This document shows positions 1-6,659 of a DNA stretch of 6,659 bases, in pieces. Origin of the DNA: Armatimonadota bacterium (GTDB taxonomy: Bacteria > Armatimonadota > JAAZEB01); contig DUUU01000044.1 of assembly GCA_012841485.1 (NCBI GenBank), positions 1 to 6,659 on the forward strand. Direction: 5' to 3'. The notes under the pieces were generated by a model. That model did no database searches and was not told the origin of the DNA. It worked only from the letters and a program-made list of their open reading frames with translations. Each line of letters starts with the position of its first letter. Within the stretch, counting starts at the first letter, position 1. A program made the translations under genes and the position numbers.

Positions 1-1613
1 AGGCCCTCATGGCAAGCGAGCAGCGGCAGGCCCGCCGGCAAACGGCGGCGGTCGTCTTGCTGGCCCCGGTGCAAGTGCGCGATATCATCCGGTCGTTTGA
101 AGGGGTTGGCAATGTCGAGGCCCCTTTGAGCGTCAAGGTCTCTTCCCAGATCACGGGGCGGATCACCTACGTCCAGGGCCGAGAGGGCGATCCGGTCCAC
201 CAGGGCCAGGTGTTGGTGCGCATCGATCCCTCAGAGCTGCGTGCGCAGGTCGCGCAGCGGCGAGCGGCGGTAGCCGAGGCGAAGCATCGCCTGGCACAGG
301 CAGCGGAGAATGAGGCACCGACAGAGGTCTCGGTCACCGCGGATATCCGCCAGCAAGAGGCGGCGCTCGCCAGCGCCCAGGCACGCGCCACTCAGGCAGA
401 GCAGCACCTGGATGCCGAGGTCGCCGCGGCCAAGGCCGCCGTCACCGAGGCACAGGGCCGGGTGGAGTCCGCAACGGCCACGATGGCGAATGCCGAGGCC
501 GCGATCCGAACCGCTCAGGCCAATCTGGACAACGCGCGCGCTGCCTATCAGCGCGTCAATGACCTCTACCAGCAAGGCTACATCGCCGCTCAGGATGTGG
601 ACAACGCACGCACGCAGGTGAGCGTCCAGGAAGCGGCGCTCGATGCCGCGCGCGGCCAGCTCAAGGCAGCCACCGCAGCGCGCGATTCGGCCATCGCCCA
701 GAAACAAGCCGCGGAGAAGCGCGTGGAGATCACGCGCACCCGATGCACCGCCGACGTTCAAGCCGCGCGCGCGCAGGTTTCCCAGGCACGCGCCGCTCTG
801 GAGTTCGCCCGCGCCAACACGGCGCGCAAGCCGGCCTACCAGCGAAGCCTTTCGGCGTTGCAGGCCTCCGTCGAGGCCGCACAGGCTTCCCTGGAGAACG
901 CCGAGGCGATGCTCGCTCACACGGTGATCACCTCCCCCATCGATGGCTTTGTCACCGCGCGCACTCTGGACCCGGGCGCCGTTGCCACCCCCGGCCAGCA
1001 GATTCTGGCGGTGCAGGCGATGCAACAGGTCTGGGTCACCGTCTCGGTGCCCGAGGATGTGCATCGACAGGTGCGCAAGGGCAACACGGCCACGGTCCGC
1101 TTTGATGCGCTTCCGGGGCAGAGCTTCACCGGCAAGGTGACGCAGATCAATGCCGCCGCCGACCCCGTTTCGCGCCAGTTCGCAGTCCGCATCACCCTGG
1201 AGAACCGCGATAACCAGCTGAAGCCGGGCATGTTCGCTCGGGTCACGCTCGTCACGGAACGGATCACCAACGCGGTCGTCGTGCCTCAGGAGGCAGTGCA
1301 GACTGGGAAGAATGGCCCCTTCGTGGTCATCGTCGATGAGGAAAACATCGCCCGCCACCGACCGGTGGTGACCGGGACGAGTGACAACCAGGGCATCGAG
1401 ATCCGCGAGGGATTGCGGCCGGGCGAGAGGCTCGTCGTGATGACGGCCCGCCCGCTCAAAGACGGCCAGGCCGTGCGCCCCGCGGGTGAGGGGCGAAGGC
1501 AAGGCGCAGGCGAGCGCCCCAATGAAGAACAGGGCGCCCCGCGCCGGTCTGGCACTGATCAAGGCCCGGCGCCTGCCGCGGGCCCTGGCTCCGGAGGGCA
1601 GCGGCCGGAATGA
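1..1613 (+). CDS. RND efflux periplasmic adaptor subunit (HlyD/AcrA-type membrane fusion protein), 5'-partial
   Basis: Periplasmic adaptor that would bridge the inner-membrane RND permease and the TolC-like channel. The frame is open to the left edge (first full codon at 3, first ATG at 9). Residues below are numbered from that ATG, giving 534 aa. No signal peptide or anchor helix is visible, and the protein begins with the spacer that normally follows one, so the true start probably lies upstream. Domain order: first lipoyl half about 43-74 (ITGRI at 48, GDPVHQGQVLVRIDP at 60-74); alpha-helical hairpin about 76-303, very rich in Ala, Gln, Glu and Arg, with the tip at R182-D198; second lipoyl half from about 304 (TSPIDG at 308-313); beta-barrel and membrane-proximal domains about 330-490; then a Gly/Pro/Arg/Gln-rich, probably disordered tail. 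The hairpin is much longer than in AcrA or MexA, resembling YbhG/HlyD/EmrA-type adaptors. The stop overlaps the permease start. Family call is secure; substrate is unknown. Confidence 0.93.
   Translation, partial: ALMASEQRQARRQTAAVVLLAPVQVRDIIRSFEGVGNVEAPLSVKVSSQITGRITYVQGREGDPVHQGQVLVRIDPSELRAQVAQRRAAVAEAKHRLAQAAENEAPTEVSVTADIRQQEAALASAQARATQAEQHLDAEVAAAKAAVTEAQGRVESATATMANAEAAIRTAQANLDNARAAYQRVNDLYQQGYIAAQDVDNARTQVSVQEAALDAARGQLKAATAARDSAIAQKQAAEKRVEITRTRCTADVQAARAQVSQARAALEFARANTARKPAYQRSLSALQASVEAAQASLENAEAMLAHTVITSPIDGFVTARTLDPGAVATPGQQILAVQAMQQVWVTVSVPEDVHRQVRKGNTATVRFDALPGQSFTGKVTQINAAADPVSRQFAVRITLENRDNQLKPGMFARVTLVTERITNAVVVPQEAVQTGKNGPFVVIVDEENIARHRPVVTGTSDNQGIEIREGLRPGERLVVMTARPLKDGQAVRPAGEGRRQGAGERPNEEQGAPRRSGTDQGPAPAAGPGSGGQRPE
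1593..1598 (+). promoter_or_regulatory. Ribosome binding site for the RND permease gene
   Basis: A GGAGGG Shine-Dalgarno match ends 11 nt before the ATG at 1610 and lies inside the last codons of the adaptor gene. The ATG shares bases with the adaptor's TGA stop (ATGA), so re-initiation by ribosomes finishing the adaptor is likely. This supports 1610 as the permease start. The site is seen directly; the coupling is inferred. Confidence 0.6.
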
Positions 1614-4600
1614 ACATCGCAAAATTCTCCGTCTCTCGCCCGGTGACCGTCACGATGCGCATCGCGGCGATGGTCCTTCTGGGCGCCATCTGCCTCACGC
1701 GCCTGCCGGTAGACCTCCTGCCGGAGGTATCGCTCCCCAGCATCTCGGTCGTCACCTCCTGGCCCAACGTGGCGCCGGAGGAGATCGAGGCGCAGGTCAC
1801 CCGACCGATCGAGCGTGCGGTCTCCACGATCAGCAACGTCTATGAGGTGAGTTCCACCTCCTCGGAGGGCAACTCATCCGTGCGCATCCAGTTCAACTGG
1901 GGCACGGATATCGGGCAGGCCGCGGTGGATGTGCTCCAGCAAGTGCAGCGCGCCCAACGCTCCTTCCCCAACGACGCGACGCTGCAAAACCCGACGGTTT
2001 ACAAGTTCGACCCGTCGCAGATGCCGATCCTGACGATTGGAGTGACCGGGATCGCGGACCAGGTGAAGCTGCGCACCCTCCTGGACAACGAGATATCGCC
2101 CATCATCGAGGCGGCCGATGGCGTCGCTTCGGTGGCGGTGACGGGTGGTGAGGAGCGGGTGATCCTGGTAGAGGTGGATCCGGCGCGCCTGCGCGCGCAC
2201 AACCTCTCTCTCTCGGCAATCACAAGCCGCCTCGTCCAGGAAAACGCCAACCTCCCCGCGGGCATCGCCCGGCGAAGCGACACCGAATACCTCATTCGCA
2301 GTCTGGGATGGTTCACCGATCCGAAGGAGATCGAGCGGCTCCCGATAGGCTCTTTTGACGGACGCCTGATCACCCTCCGAGACGTGGCGACGGTCTCCGA
2401 TACCCACTCGGAGACGCGCATGTACTCGCGCCTGAATGGGGAGCCTGCCGCCGGCCTCATCGTCTCCAAGCAGAGCGGCGCCAACACCGTGAATACCGCC
2501 AAGGCGGTTTTCGAGCGGATGGAGAGAGCGCGCGAGCTCTATCCCGATCTCAGCTTTCATGTCGCCGCCGACCACTCGCACTTTATCGAGCACGCCGTCT
2601 CTGACGTGAAAACACACGCGATGATCGGCGGCTTCCTCGCCATCTTGATCCTGCTCTTCTTCCTGCGCAACGTGCGCAGCACGCTGGTGGTGGCGCTCTC
2701 CATCCCGGTTTCGGTCATCTCCACGTTCGCCCTCCTCTACTTGTGCGGTTATACGCTGAATACGATGTCGCTGGGCGGCCTGGCGCTCGCAGTCGGCCTG
2801 ATCGTGGACGACGCCGTCGTCGTCCTCGAGAATATCTTCCGGCACATCGAGAGGGATGGCAAGAGCGCCGAGGAGGCTGCCGTCACCGGCACGCAGGAGA
2901 TCCTGTCGGCCGTCGTTGCCTCGACGCTGACCGTTATCATCGTCTTCCTGCCGCTGCTCCTGATCAAGGGGCAAGCCGGCCAGATGTTCGCGCAGTTCGC
3001 GCTGGTGGTCGTCTTCGCGATCTCGCTCTCGCTCCTGGACGCCACCATGTCGGTGCCGATGCTCGCGTCTCGCATCATCCGCGGCGAAGCGCACCGCGGG
3101 CAGCTATCCAACGGCCACCGGCCAGGGCTCATGGAGCGCGCGTTCGCGGCCGCGGGACGCCTCTTCGATTCGCTGGATACCACCTATCGGGGCGCGCTCC
3201 AATGGTCCATCCGCCACCGCTTCTGGGTGATCGCGATAGCCAGCGCAGTGACAGCGGCCACTTGGCTGCTTACGCCCTTCATCGGTACGGAGATGATGCC
3301 CGAGACCGATAGCGGCGATATGACCGTGAGAATCAACATGCCGGTTGGGACCGCGCTGGATCAGACCGATGCCGTCGTGCGCAAAGCGGAAGAGATCATC
3401 ATGCGGCACCCGGATGTCGACATGATCCTCTCCTCGGCGGGCACTGGCATGGCGTTGCGCGGCACCTCCCCCAGGCTCCAAGGCAACCAGGGCTCGGTGA
3501 CCGTAAAGCTGCGCACGGATCGCAAGCGTTCCTCGGCGGAGGTGATCGCCGACCTGCGGAAAGAGCTCTCTCAGCTCTCGGGTGCGCGCATCCAGATCCG
3601 CTCGACCGACCTGGTATCGCGCATCATCACCGGGGGCTCGCAAAACATCCGGGTCGATATCTTCGGCAACGATCTGGCCACCCTCTCCAGCCTGGCCCGG
3701 ACCATGATGGACCGCATGCGCGAGATCCCGGGTCTGGAGAACCTGGACGTGAACTGGCAGGAGACCACCCCGGAGATCCAGTGGCGCGTGGATCGCGACA
3801 AGGCGCTTCAGCTGGGCGTCTCCTTCGCGGACGTTGCCAACACCCTGAAGACGGCAACCAGCGGCACTATCGCGAGCTACTACCAGGAGGAGGGCTTCCA
3901 GTATCCCATTCTCGTCCAGTTGCCCGAGTCGAAGCGCAAGAACGTGGATGACCTGATGAACATCCCCATCGCGCCCGCGAGATCGGGAGGGGCATCCGGC
4001 GAAGGAAGCCAGCATGTCCTCCTAGGGCAGGTGGCGCAACCGGAGTTCGCGGTCGGCCCCAGCGACATTACTCGACTCAACCGGCGGCGCTACATCTCCG
4101 TCTCCGGCACCCCCCAGGGCCGGCCGCTCAGCGAGATCCGCGCCGATGTGGAAAAAGCACTCGCGGATGTGCAGATGCCCACCGGCTACTATCGGGACTG
4201 GGGAACGAGCATGAAGCGCCAGCAAGAGGAGTTCGCAGGGATGGGCCTGGCGGTGGTTCTCGCGGTGTTGCTCATCTACATGCTTCTCGCCGCGCAGTTC
4301 GAATCGTTCGTGCATCCCCTGACGATCCTCACCTCGGTGCCACTCTCAGCAATCGGCGTCGCACTCGCGCTCTTCCTGACGGGTCGGTCATTCGGGCTGA
4401 CCGCGTTCATCGGCCTGCTGATGCTGGTGGGAATCGTGGTCAAGAACGGCATTCTGCTGATCGACTACACGAACATCCTGCGGCATCGCGGCATGGATCG
4501 CGACACCGCCGTGCTCACAGCCGGACCGACGCGCTTGCGACCGATCCTGATGACGAGCTCCGCGTCGATCCTCGGCATGCTGCCAATCGCCACTGGACTG

Positions 4601-4837
4601 GGCCAGGGCATGGAGATGCAGGCGCCCATGGCGACCGCCGTGATCGGGGGTCTCACGACCTCCACCCTCCTCACGCTCCTCGTGGTGCCCGTGGTCTACA
4701 CCCTCTTTGATGACCTGGCCAACCTGGGAGGCCGGGGTAAGCGCCGGCGAGCCAAAGCCGCAAGCCACGCGGAGGGCAACGGCCATGCGCAACCGGAGGC
4801 CACCGTAGTCACAGCTCGCCCTGACGCCGGGGCCTGA
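1610..4837 (+). CDS. Efflux RND transporter permease subunit, HAE1/AcrB family
   Basis: Inner-membrane proton/drug antiporter, 1075 aa, slightly longer than AcrB (1049). It shows the RND plan: TM1 about 10-30; a first periplasmic porter/docking domain; TM2-TM6 about 337-484; TM7 about 538-556; a second periplasmic domain; TM8-TM12 about 878-1033. The proton-relay residues are intact: D400 and D401 in GLIVDDAVVVLEN (AcrB D407/D408), K945 in VVKNGILLID (K940), and R975 and T982 in TRLRPILMTS (R971/T978). GTEMMPETDSG at 559-569 matches the conserved segment after TM7. The DD pair in TM4 points to the hydrophobe/multidrug branch rather than CzcA-type metal pumps. Oddities: D477 inside TM6, a small Gly/Ser-rich insertion near 792-800, and a 40-residue basic, low-complexity cytoplasmic tail. 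The start overlaps the adaptor stop. The gene ends in tandem stops, TGA then TAG. Substrate cannot be inferred. Confidence 0.97.
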   Translation: MNIAKFSVSRPVTVTMRIAAMVLLGAICLTRLPVDLLPEVSLPSISVVTSWPNVAPEEIEAQVTRPIERAVSTISNVYEVSSTSSEGNSSVRIQFNWGTDIGQAAVDVLQQVQRAQRSFPNDATLQNPTVYKFDPSQMPILTIGVTGIADQVKLRTLLDNEISPIIEAADGVASVAVTGGEERVILVEVDPARLRAHNLSLSAITSRLVQENANLPAGIARRSDTEYLIRSLGWFTDPKEIERLPIGSFDGRLITLRDVATVSDTHSETRMYSRLNGEPAAGLIVSKQSGANTVNTAKAVFERMERARELYPDLSFHVAADHSHFIEHAVSDVKTHAMIGGFLAILILLFFLRNVRSTLVVALSIPVSVISTFALLYLCGYTLNTMSLGGLALAVGLIVDDAVVVLENIFRHIERDGKSAEEAAVTGTQEILSAVVASTLTVIIVFLPLLLIKGQAGQMFAQFALVVVFAISLSLLDATMSVPMLASRIIRGEAHRGQLSNGHRPGLMERAFAAAGRLFDSLDTTYRGALQWSIRHRFWVIAIASAVTAATWLLTPFIGTEMMPETDSGDMTVRINMPVGTALDQTDAVVRKAEEIIMRHPDVDMILSSAGTGMALRGTSPRLQGNQGSVTVKLRTDRKRSSAEVIADLRKELSQLSGARIQIRSTDLVSRIITGGSQNIRVDIFGNDLATLSSLARTMMDRMREIPGLENLDVNWQETTPEIQWRVDRDKALQLGVSFADVANTLKTATSGTIASYYQEEGFQYPILVQLPESKRKNVDDLMNIPIAPARSGGASGEGSQHVLLGQVAQPEFAVGPSDITRLNRRRYISVSGTPQGRPLSEIRADVEKALADVQMPTGYYRDWGTSMKRQQEEFAGMGLAVVLAVLLIYMLLAAQFESFVHPLTILTSVPLSAIGVALALFLTGRSFGLTAFIGLLMLVGIVVKNGILLIDYTNILRHRGMDRDTAVLTAGPTRLRPILMTSSASILGMLPIATGLGQGMEMQAPMATAVIGGLTTSTLLTLLVVPVVYTLFDDLANLGGRGKRRRAKAASHAEGNGHAQPEATVVTARPDAGA

Positions 4838-4838
4838 T

Positions 4839-4857
4839 AGGAACCGCTTCTGGAGAG
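4839..4857 (+). promoter_or_regulatory. Candidate ribosome binding sites for the TolC-like gene
   Basis: The 20-nt gap after the permease holds two purine runs: AGGAA at 4839-4843 and GGAGAG at 4852-4857. Neither is ideally placed. AGGAA lies 14 nt before the ATG at 4858. GGAGAG directly abuts that ATG but lies 15 nt before the in-frame ATG at 4873. The true start is therefore undecided between 4858 and 4873. Both give the same signal peptide core and mature protein. I see no promoter or terminator in the gap, which fits one transcript for all three genes. Confidence 0.4.
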
Positions 4858-4959
4858 ATGCCTGACAATACCATGTCCACTCGAATAGTGACCAACACCC
4901 TGACACGGAGCCTGCTGGCGCTGGCCCTCGCTGGCGCCGCGTCGGGCACGGCCTGGGCG
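4858..4959 (+). other. Signal peptide of the TolC-like protein
   Basis: Codons 1-34 encode a polar, weakly basic N-region (R9, R17), a hydrophobic core at about 18-28 and a small-residue C-region ending A-W-A before Q35, a typical signal peptidase I site. If translation starts at 4873 the signal peptide is 29 residues, a more usual length, which slightly favours that start. Confidence 0.85.
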
Positions 4960-6288
4960 CAGCTCACGCCCCCCATCTCGCCAAAGACGCGCGAGACGCC
5001 GCTGCCCCCCGCGGTCACGCTCCCCGCGCCAGCCGAGATCCCGGAGGAGCTCCGCGAGCATCCGCTGACAGCCGCCGAGGCCGCGCGGATCGCCCTGCGC
5101 CGGCACAACAGCGTTGCCGCCGCGCGCGCGAGCATCACGCAGTCGGAGGGGCGCACGCGCCAGGTGCGTGCCTCGCTCAAGCCAACGCTCTCCGTCGGCG
5201 CGGGCTACACCCACTCCGACCAGTTCCTCTCCGGCTCATCCCGGAGCGGCGGACCATCCGGATCGGTCTCCACATCCACCGGGATGCAGGCATCCATCAA
5301 CGTGCGCCGGCTCCTCTTCGATCGGAGCCACTCGCGCGACCTGGTGCGCCAGGCGGAGGCACAGGAAGACGCGGCAGAGCGGACTCTGGCGCGCACCGAG
5401 GCCGATCTCGTCCTCCAGGTGAAGCAGGCGTTCTATACCTATGTTCAGAACACGCGCCTCGTTGGGATTTACGAGACGAACCTGCGCAACCAGCAGCAGC
5501 ACCTGGCCCAGGCGCAGGCCCGGCTGGAAGCGGGCGTCGGCCTGCCCCTGGATGTCGTCCGCGCCGAGACGGCCGTCTCCGAGGCGACGCTGAACCTCAC
5601 CGTCGCCCGCAACAACGCCTCAACGGCGCGTGTGTCCCTGGCGCTGCTGATGGGCATCGACCCGCGAACGCCGATTGAAGTGGCAGAGAGCGAGGAGCCG
5701 GTTCCGCCGGCGGAGGATTTGGAGAGTCTGCTGCAACTGGCGATGGCCCAGCGGCCGGAGCTTGGCCAGGCCGAGGCCACGCGCGCGGCCGCGCTCCACG
5801 CCCTTGATGCAGCCAAGAGCACCGACGCGCCCACCGTGGCCGCCACCGCCGGTATGGCGGCGCGCGGGGTGAGTACCCCCCCGCTCAATCACTTCCTGAG
5901 CGTGGGGATCCAGGTGCAGTGGAGTCCCTTCGATGGCGGGGTGAAGGCGGGCCGCGTCCAGGAGGCCCAGGCAAGCATTCACGCCGCCGAGGCGCAGATT
6001 GAGGGCGCGCGGCGCACCGTCATCGCGGATGTCTCGCAAGCCTACCTGAACCTGCGCACCGCGGAGCAGCGCGTGGTGACGGCCGACGCGGGGATCTCCA
6101 ATGCGGAAGAGGCCCTGCGCCTGGCAACCGGACGCTACAACAGCGGCCTGGGCACCTTCCTCGACGTTCTCGACGCTCAGGCGGCTCTATTGACGGCGCG
6201 TACCCAGCGCGTCAACGCCGAGATGGCGGTCGCGCAGGCGCGCGCTGCCCTTGCCCGCGCCGTCGGCACCCCTCTTGACGAGGAGTAG
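4858..6288 (+). CDS. TolC family outer-membrane efflux protein
   Basis: Outer-membrane channel of the pump, 476 aa from the ATG at 4858 (471 from 4873). It has a signal peptide at about 1-34, with a hydrophobic core LLALALAGAA and probable cleavage after AWA at 34. No lipobox cysteine is present, so it is not a lipoprotein of the OprM kind. A proline-rich stretch (nine prolines within 36-62) precedes the first OEP repeat, which starts near 70. The duplicated OEP pattern is clear: RLEAGVGLPLDVVRAE at 222-237 and RYNSGLGTFLDVLDAQ at 426-441, about 204 residues apart. These helices meet the adaptor at the periplasmic end. Two beta-barrel hairpins can be seen: about 109-150, with a Ser/Gly-rich surface loop near 125-142, and about 325-361, ending in WSPFDGG (355-361). 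It is the last gene of the operon, 20 nt after the permease. Family call is secure. Confidence 0.95.
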   Translation: MPDNTMSTRIVTNTLTRSLLALALAGAASGTAWAQLTPPISPKTRETPLPPAVTLPAPAEIPEELREHPLTAAEAARIALRRHNSVAAARASITQSEGRTRQVRASLKPTLSVGAGYTHSDQFLSGSSRSGGPSGSVSTSTGMQASINVRRLLFDRSHSRDLVRQAEAQEDAAERTLARTEADLVLQVKQAFYTYVQNTRLVGIYETNLRNQQQHLAQAQARLEAGVGLPLDVVRAETAVSEATLNLTVARNNASTARVSLALLMGIDPRTPIEVAESEEPVPPAEDLESLLQLAMAQRPELGQAEATRAAALHALDAAKSTDAPTVAATAGMAARGVSTPPLNHFLSVGIQVQWSPFDGGVKAGRVQEAQASIHAAEAQIEGARRTVIADVSQAYLNLRTAEQRVVTADAGISNAEEALRLATGRYNSGLGTFLDVLDAQAALLTARTQRVNAEMAVAQARAALARAVGTPLDEE

Positions 6289-6310
6289 CCCGCTCTGGCC
6301 GGACGCGGGC
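6288..6310 (+). terminator. Weak hairpin between convergent genes, possible terminator
   Basis: GCCCGC at 6288-6293 pairs perfectly with GCGGGC at 6305-6310. The stem can extend inward by two more pairs (T6294-A6303, C6295-G6302) with C6304 bulged. It starts at the last base of the channel gene's stop codon. No T-run follows on either strand, so it is not a classic Rho-independent terminator. In DNA this GC-rich it could also arise by chance. Confidence 0.3.
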
Positions 6311-6330
6311 AGCACGCACGCGATGCCGGT

Positions 6331-6659
6331 CTACGCCTGATTGGCATCCAGCCGGGCCAGCAATTCGGCGCGCCGGCGGCTGATCCAGGCGGCTTCGCGC
6401 GGGAAGTCGGCGTAATCCTTCAGGTCAAAGAGAAGCGGATGCTCCGGATCCAGGCCCACGGCCTGCAGGAGCGCGTAGTCCTGGAGGCTCTCGGCGAAGA
6501 TCTCCCAGCGCAGGGAGTCAACCGGACCCTCCTTCCCGGGGTAGACCATGAAGGGGTCTCCATGTGCCCATCCGGGCCAGGCCAGGCCATCGGTCACGGT
6601 ATAGGGATCGATGAGCTGCTGCGTCTGGCTCTTATACCAGTAGTTGTAGCCCCAGTGCA
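6331..6659 (-). CDS. DUF4091/GH123 catalytic-domain-like protein, C-terminal fragment (5'-partial)
   Basis: The minus-strand frame is open from the right edge to a TAG stop at 6333-6331, giving 108 full codons. A GTG at 6597 could be read as a start, but coding clearly continues upstream: HWGYNYWY and a DP motif lie before it. The visible order is HWGYNYWY, IDPYT, then GDPFMVYPG, GPVDSLRWE and a SLQDYALLQA helix, ending in a charged segment with YADFPREAAW. This matches my recollection of the C-terminal part of DUF4091 proteins, which overlap the GH123 catalytic domain family (beta-N-acetylgalactosaminidase in characterised members). The catalytic acidic residues would lie upstream, outside the window, so activity and substrate cannot be judged. 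It is convergent with the efflux operon, 42 nt from its last gene, and probably unrelated in function. Moderately sure of the family. Confidence 0.75.
   Translation of the reverse strand, partial: HWGYNYWYKSQTQQLIDPYTVTDGLAWPGWAHGDPFMVYPGKEGPVDSLRWEIFAESLQDYALLQAVGLDPEHPLLFDLKDYADFPREAAWISRRRAELLARLDANQA

Noticed and set aside
234..920. Possible DNA-level repeats in the adaptor's Ala/Gln/Glu-rich region
   Set aside because: The recurring GCC/CAG/GCG words reflect coiled-coil heptad composition. I saw no tandem or exact long repeat units.
231..1622. 463-codon open frame on the minus strand opposite the adaptor
   Set aside because: It is antisense to a well-supported adaptor gene, shows no recognisable domain, and has a composition (Arg, Gly, Leu and His rich) typical of the shadow frame in GC-rich DNA.
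1874..3094. 406-codon open frame on the minus strand opposite the permease
   Set aside because: It is antisense to conserved RND transporter sequence. It is extremely rich in Arg, Asp, Glu and His, with no hydrophobic core or motif. It is a codon-bias shadow.
3104..4015. 303-codon open frame on the minus strand opposite the second half of the permease
   Set aside because: Same reasoning: antisense shadow without any family signature or credible upstream signals.
1610..4837. Heavy-metal (CzcA-type) RND permease
   Set aside because: TM4 has the DD pair in GLIVDDAVVVLEN, as in the HAE1 multidrug branch, and no metal-binding motif is visible.
6331..6597. A complete 88-aa gene starting at the GTG at 6597
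   Set aside because: The frame stays open to the window edge, and the upstream codons carry family-like motifs (HWGYNYWY, DP), so this is the end of a longer gene.

Overview
The window is high in GC, roughly two thirds by eye. It carries one tightly packed plus-strand operon and the 3' end of an unrelated convergent gene. The operon encodes a complete tripartite RND efflux pump: a periplasmic adaptor (HlyD/AcrA type), an inner-membrane proton-driven transporter (HAE1/AcrB type) and an outer-membrane channel (TolC type). A tripartite pump implies a bacterium with two membranes. The partial minus-strand gene looks like the C-terminus of a DUF4091/GH123-type glycoside hydrolase. Such genes are common in Armatimonadota, Planctomycetota, Verrucomicrobiota and some Bacteroidota, so I lean weakly towards one of these high-GC groups. 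This is inference from family knowledge, not a placement.

Layout. Positions 1-1613 hold the adaptor, almost certainly cut at its 5' end by the window edge because the visible part lacks an export signal or membrane anchor. Positions 1610-4837 hold the RND permease, whose ATG overlaps the adaptor stop codon (ATGA). After a 20-nt gap, 4858-6288 hold the TolC-like channel with a clear signal peptide. Positions 6289-6330 are a short intergenic gap with a GC-rich hairpin at its left end but no T-run. Positions 6331-6659 on the minus strand hold the last 108 codons of the DUF4091-like gene, which runs off the right edge. No stretch over 300 bases lacks a gene. I saw no tRNA, rRNA, insertion sequence, CRISPR array or long repeat.

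How the genes work together. The permease binds substrate from the periplasm or outer leaflet of the inner membrane and is driven by protons. Its relay residues (D400, D401, K945, R975, T982) are all present. The adaptor links it to the channel, which passes substrate through the outer membrane. The permease's DD motif in TM4 fits the hydrophobe/multidrug (HAE1) branch better than the heavy-metal (CzcA) branch. Substrate cannot be read from the sequence.

This is mostly a conventional pump. The details most worth checking are an unusually long adaptor hairpin with symmetric proline breaks, an alanine at the normally conserved serine of the adaptor tip motif, and an acidic residue (D477) inside transmembrane helix 6 of the permease. 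I did not find a convincing undescribed system.
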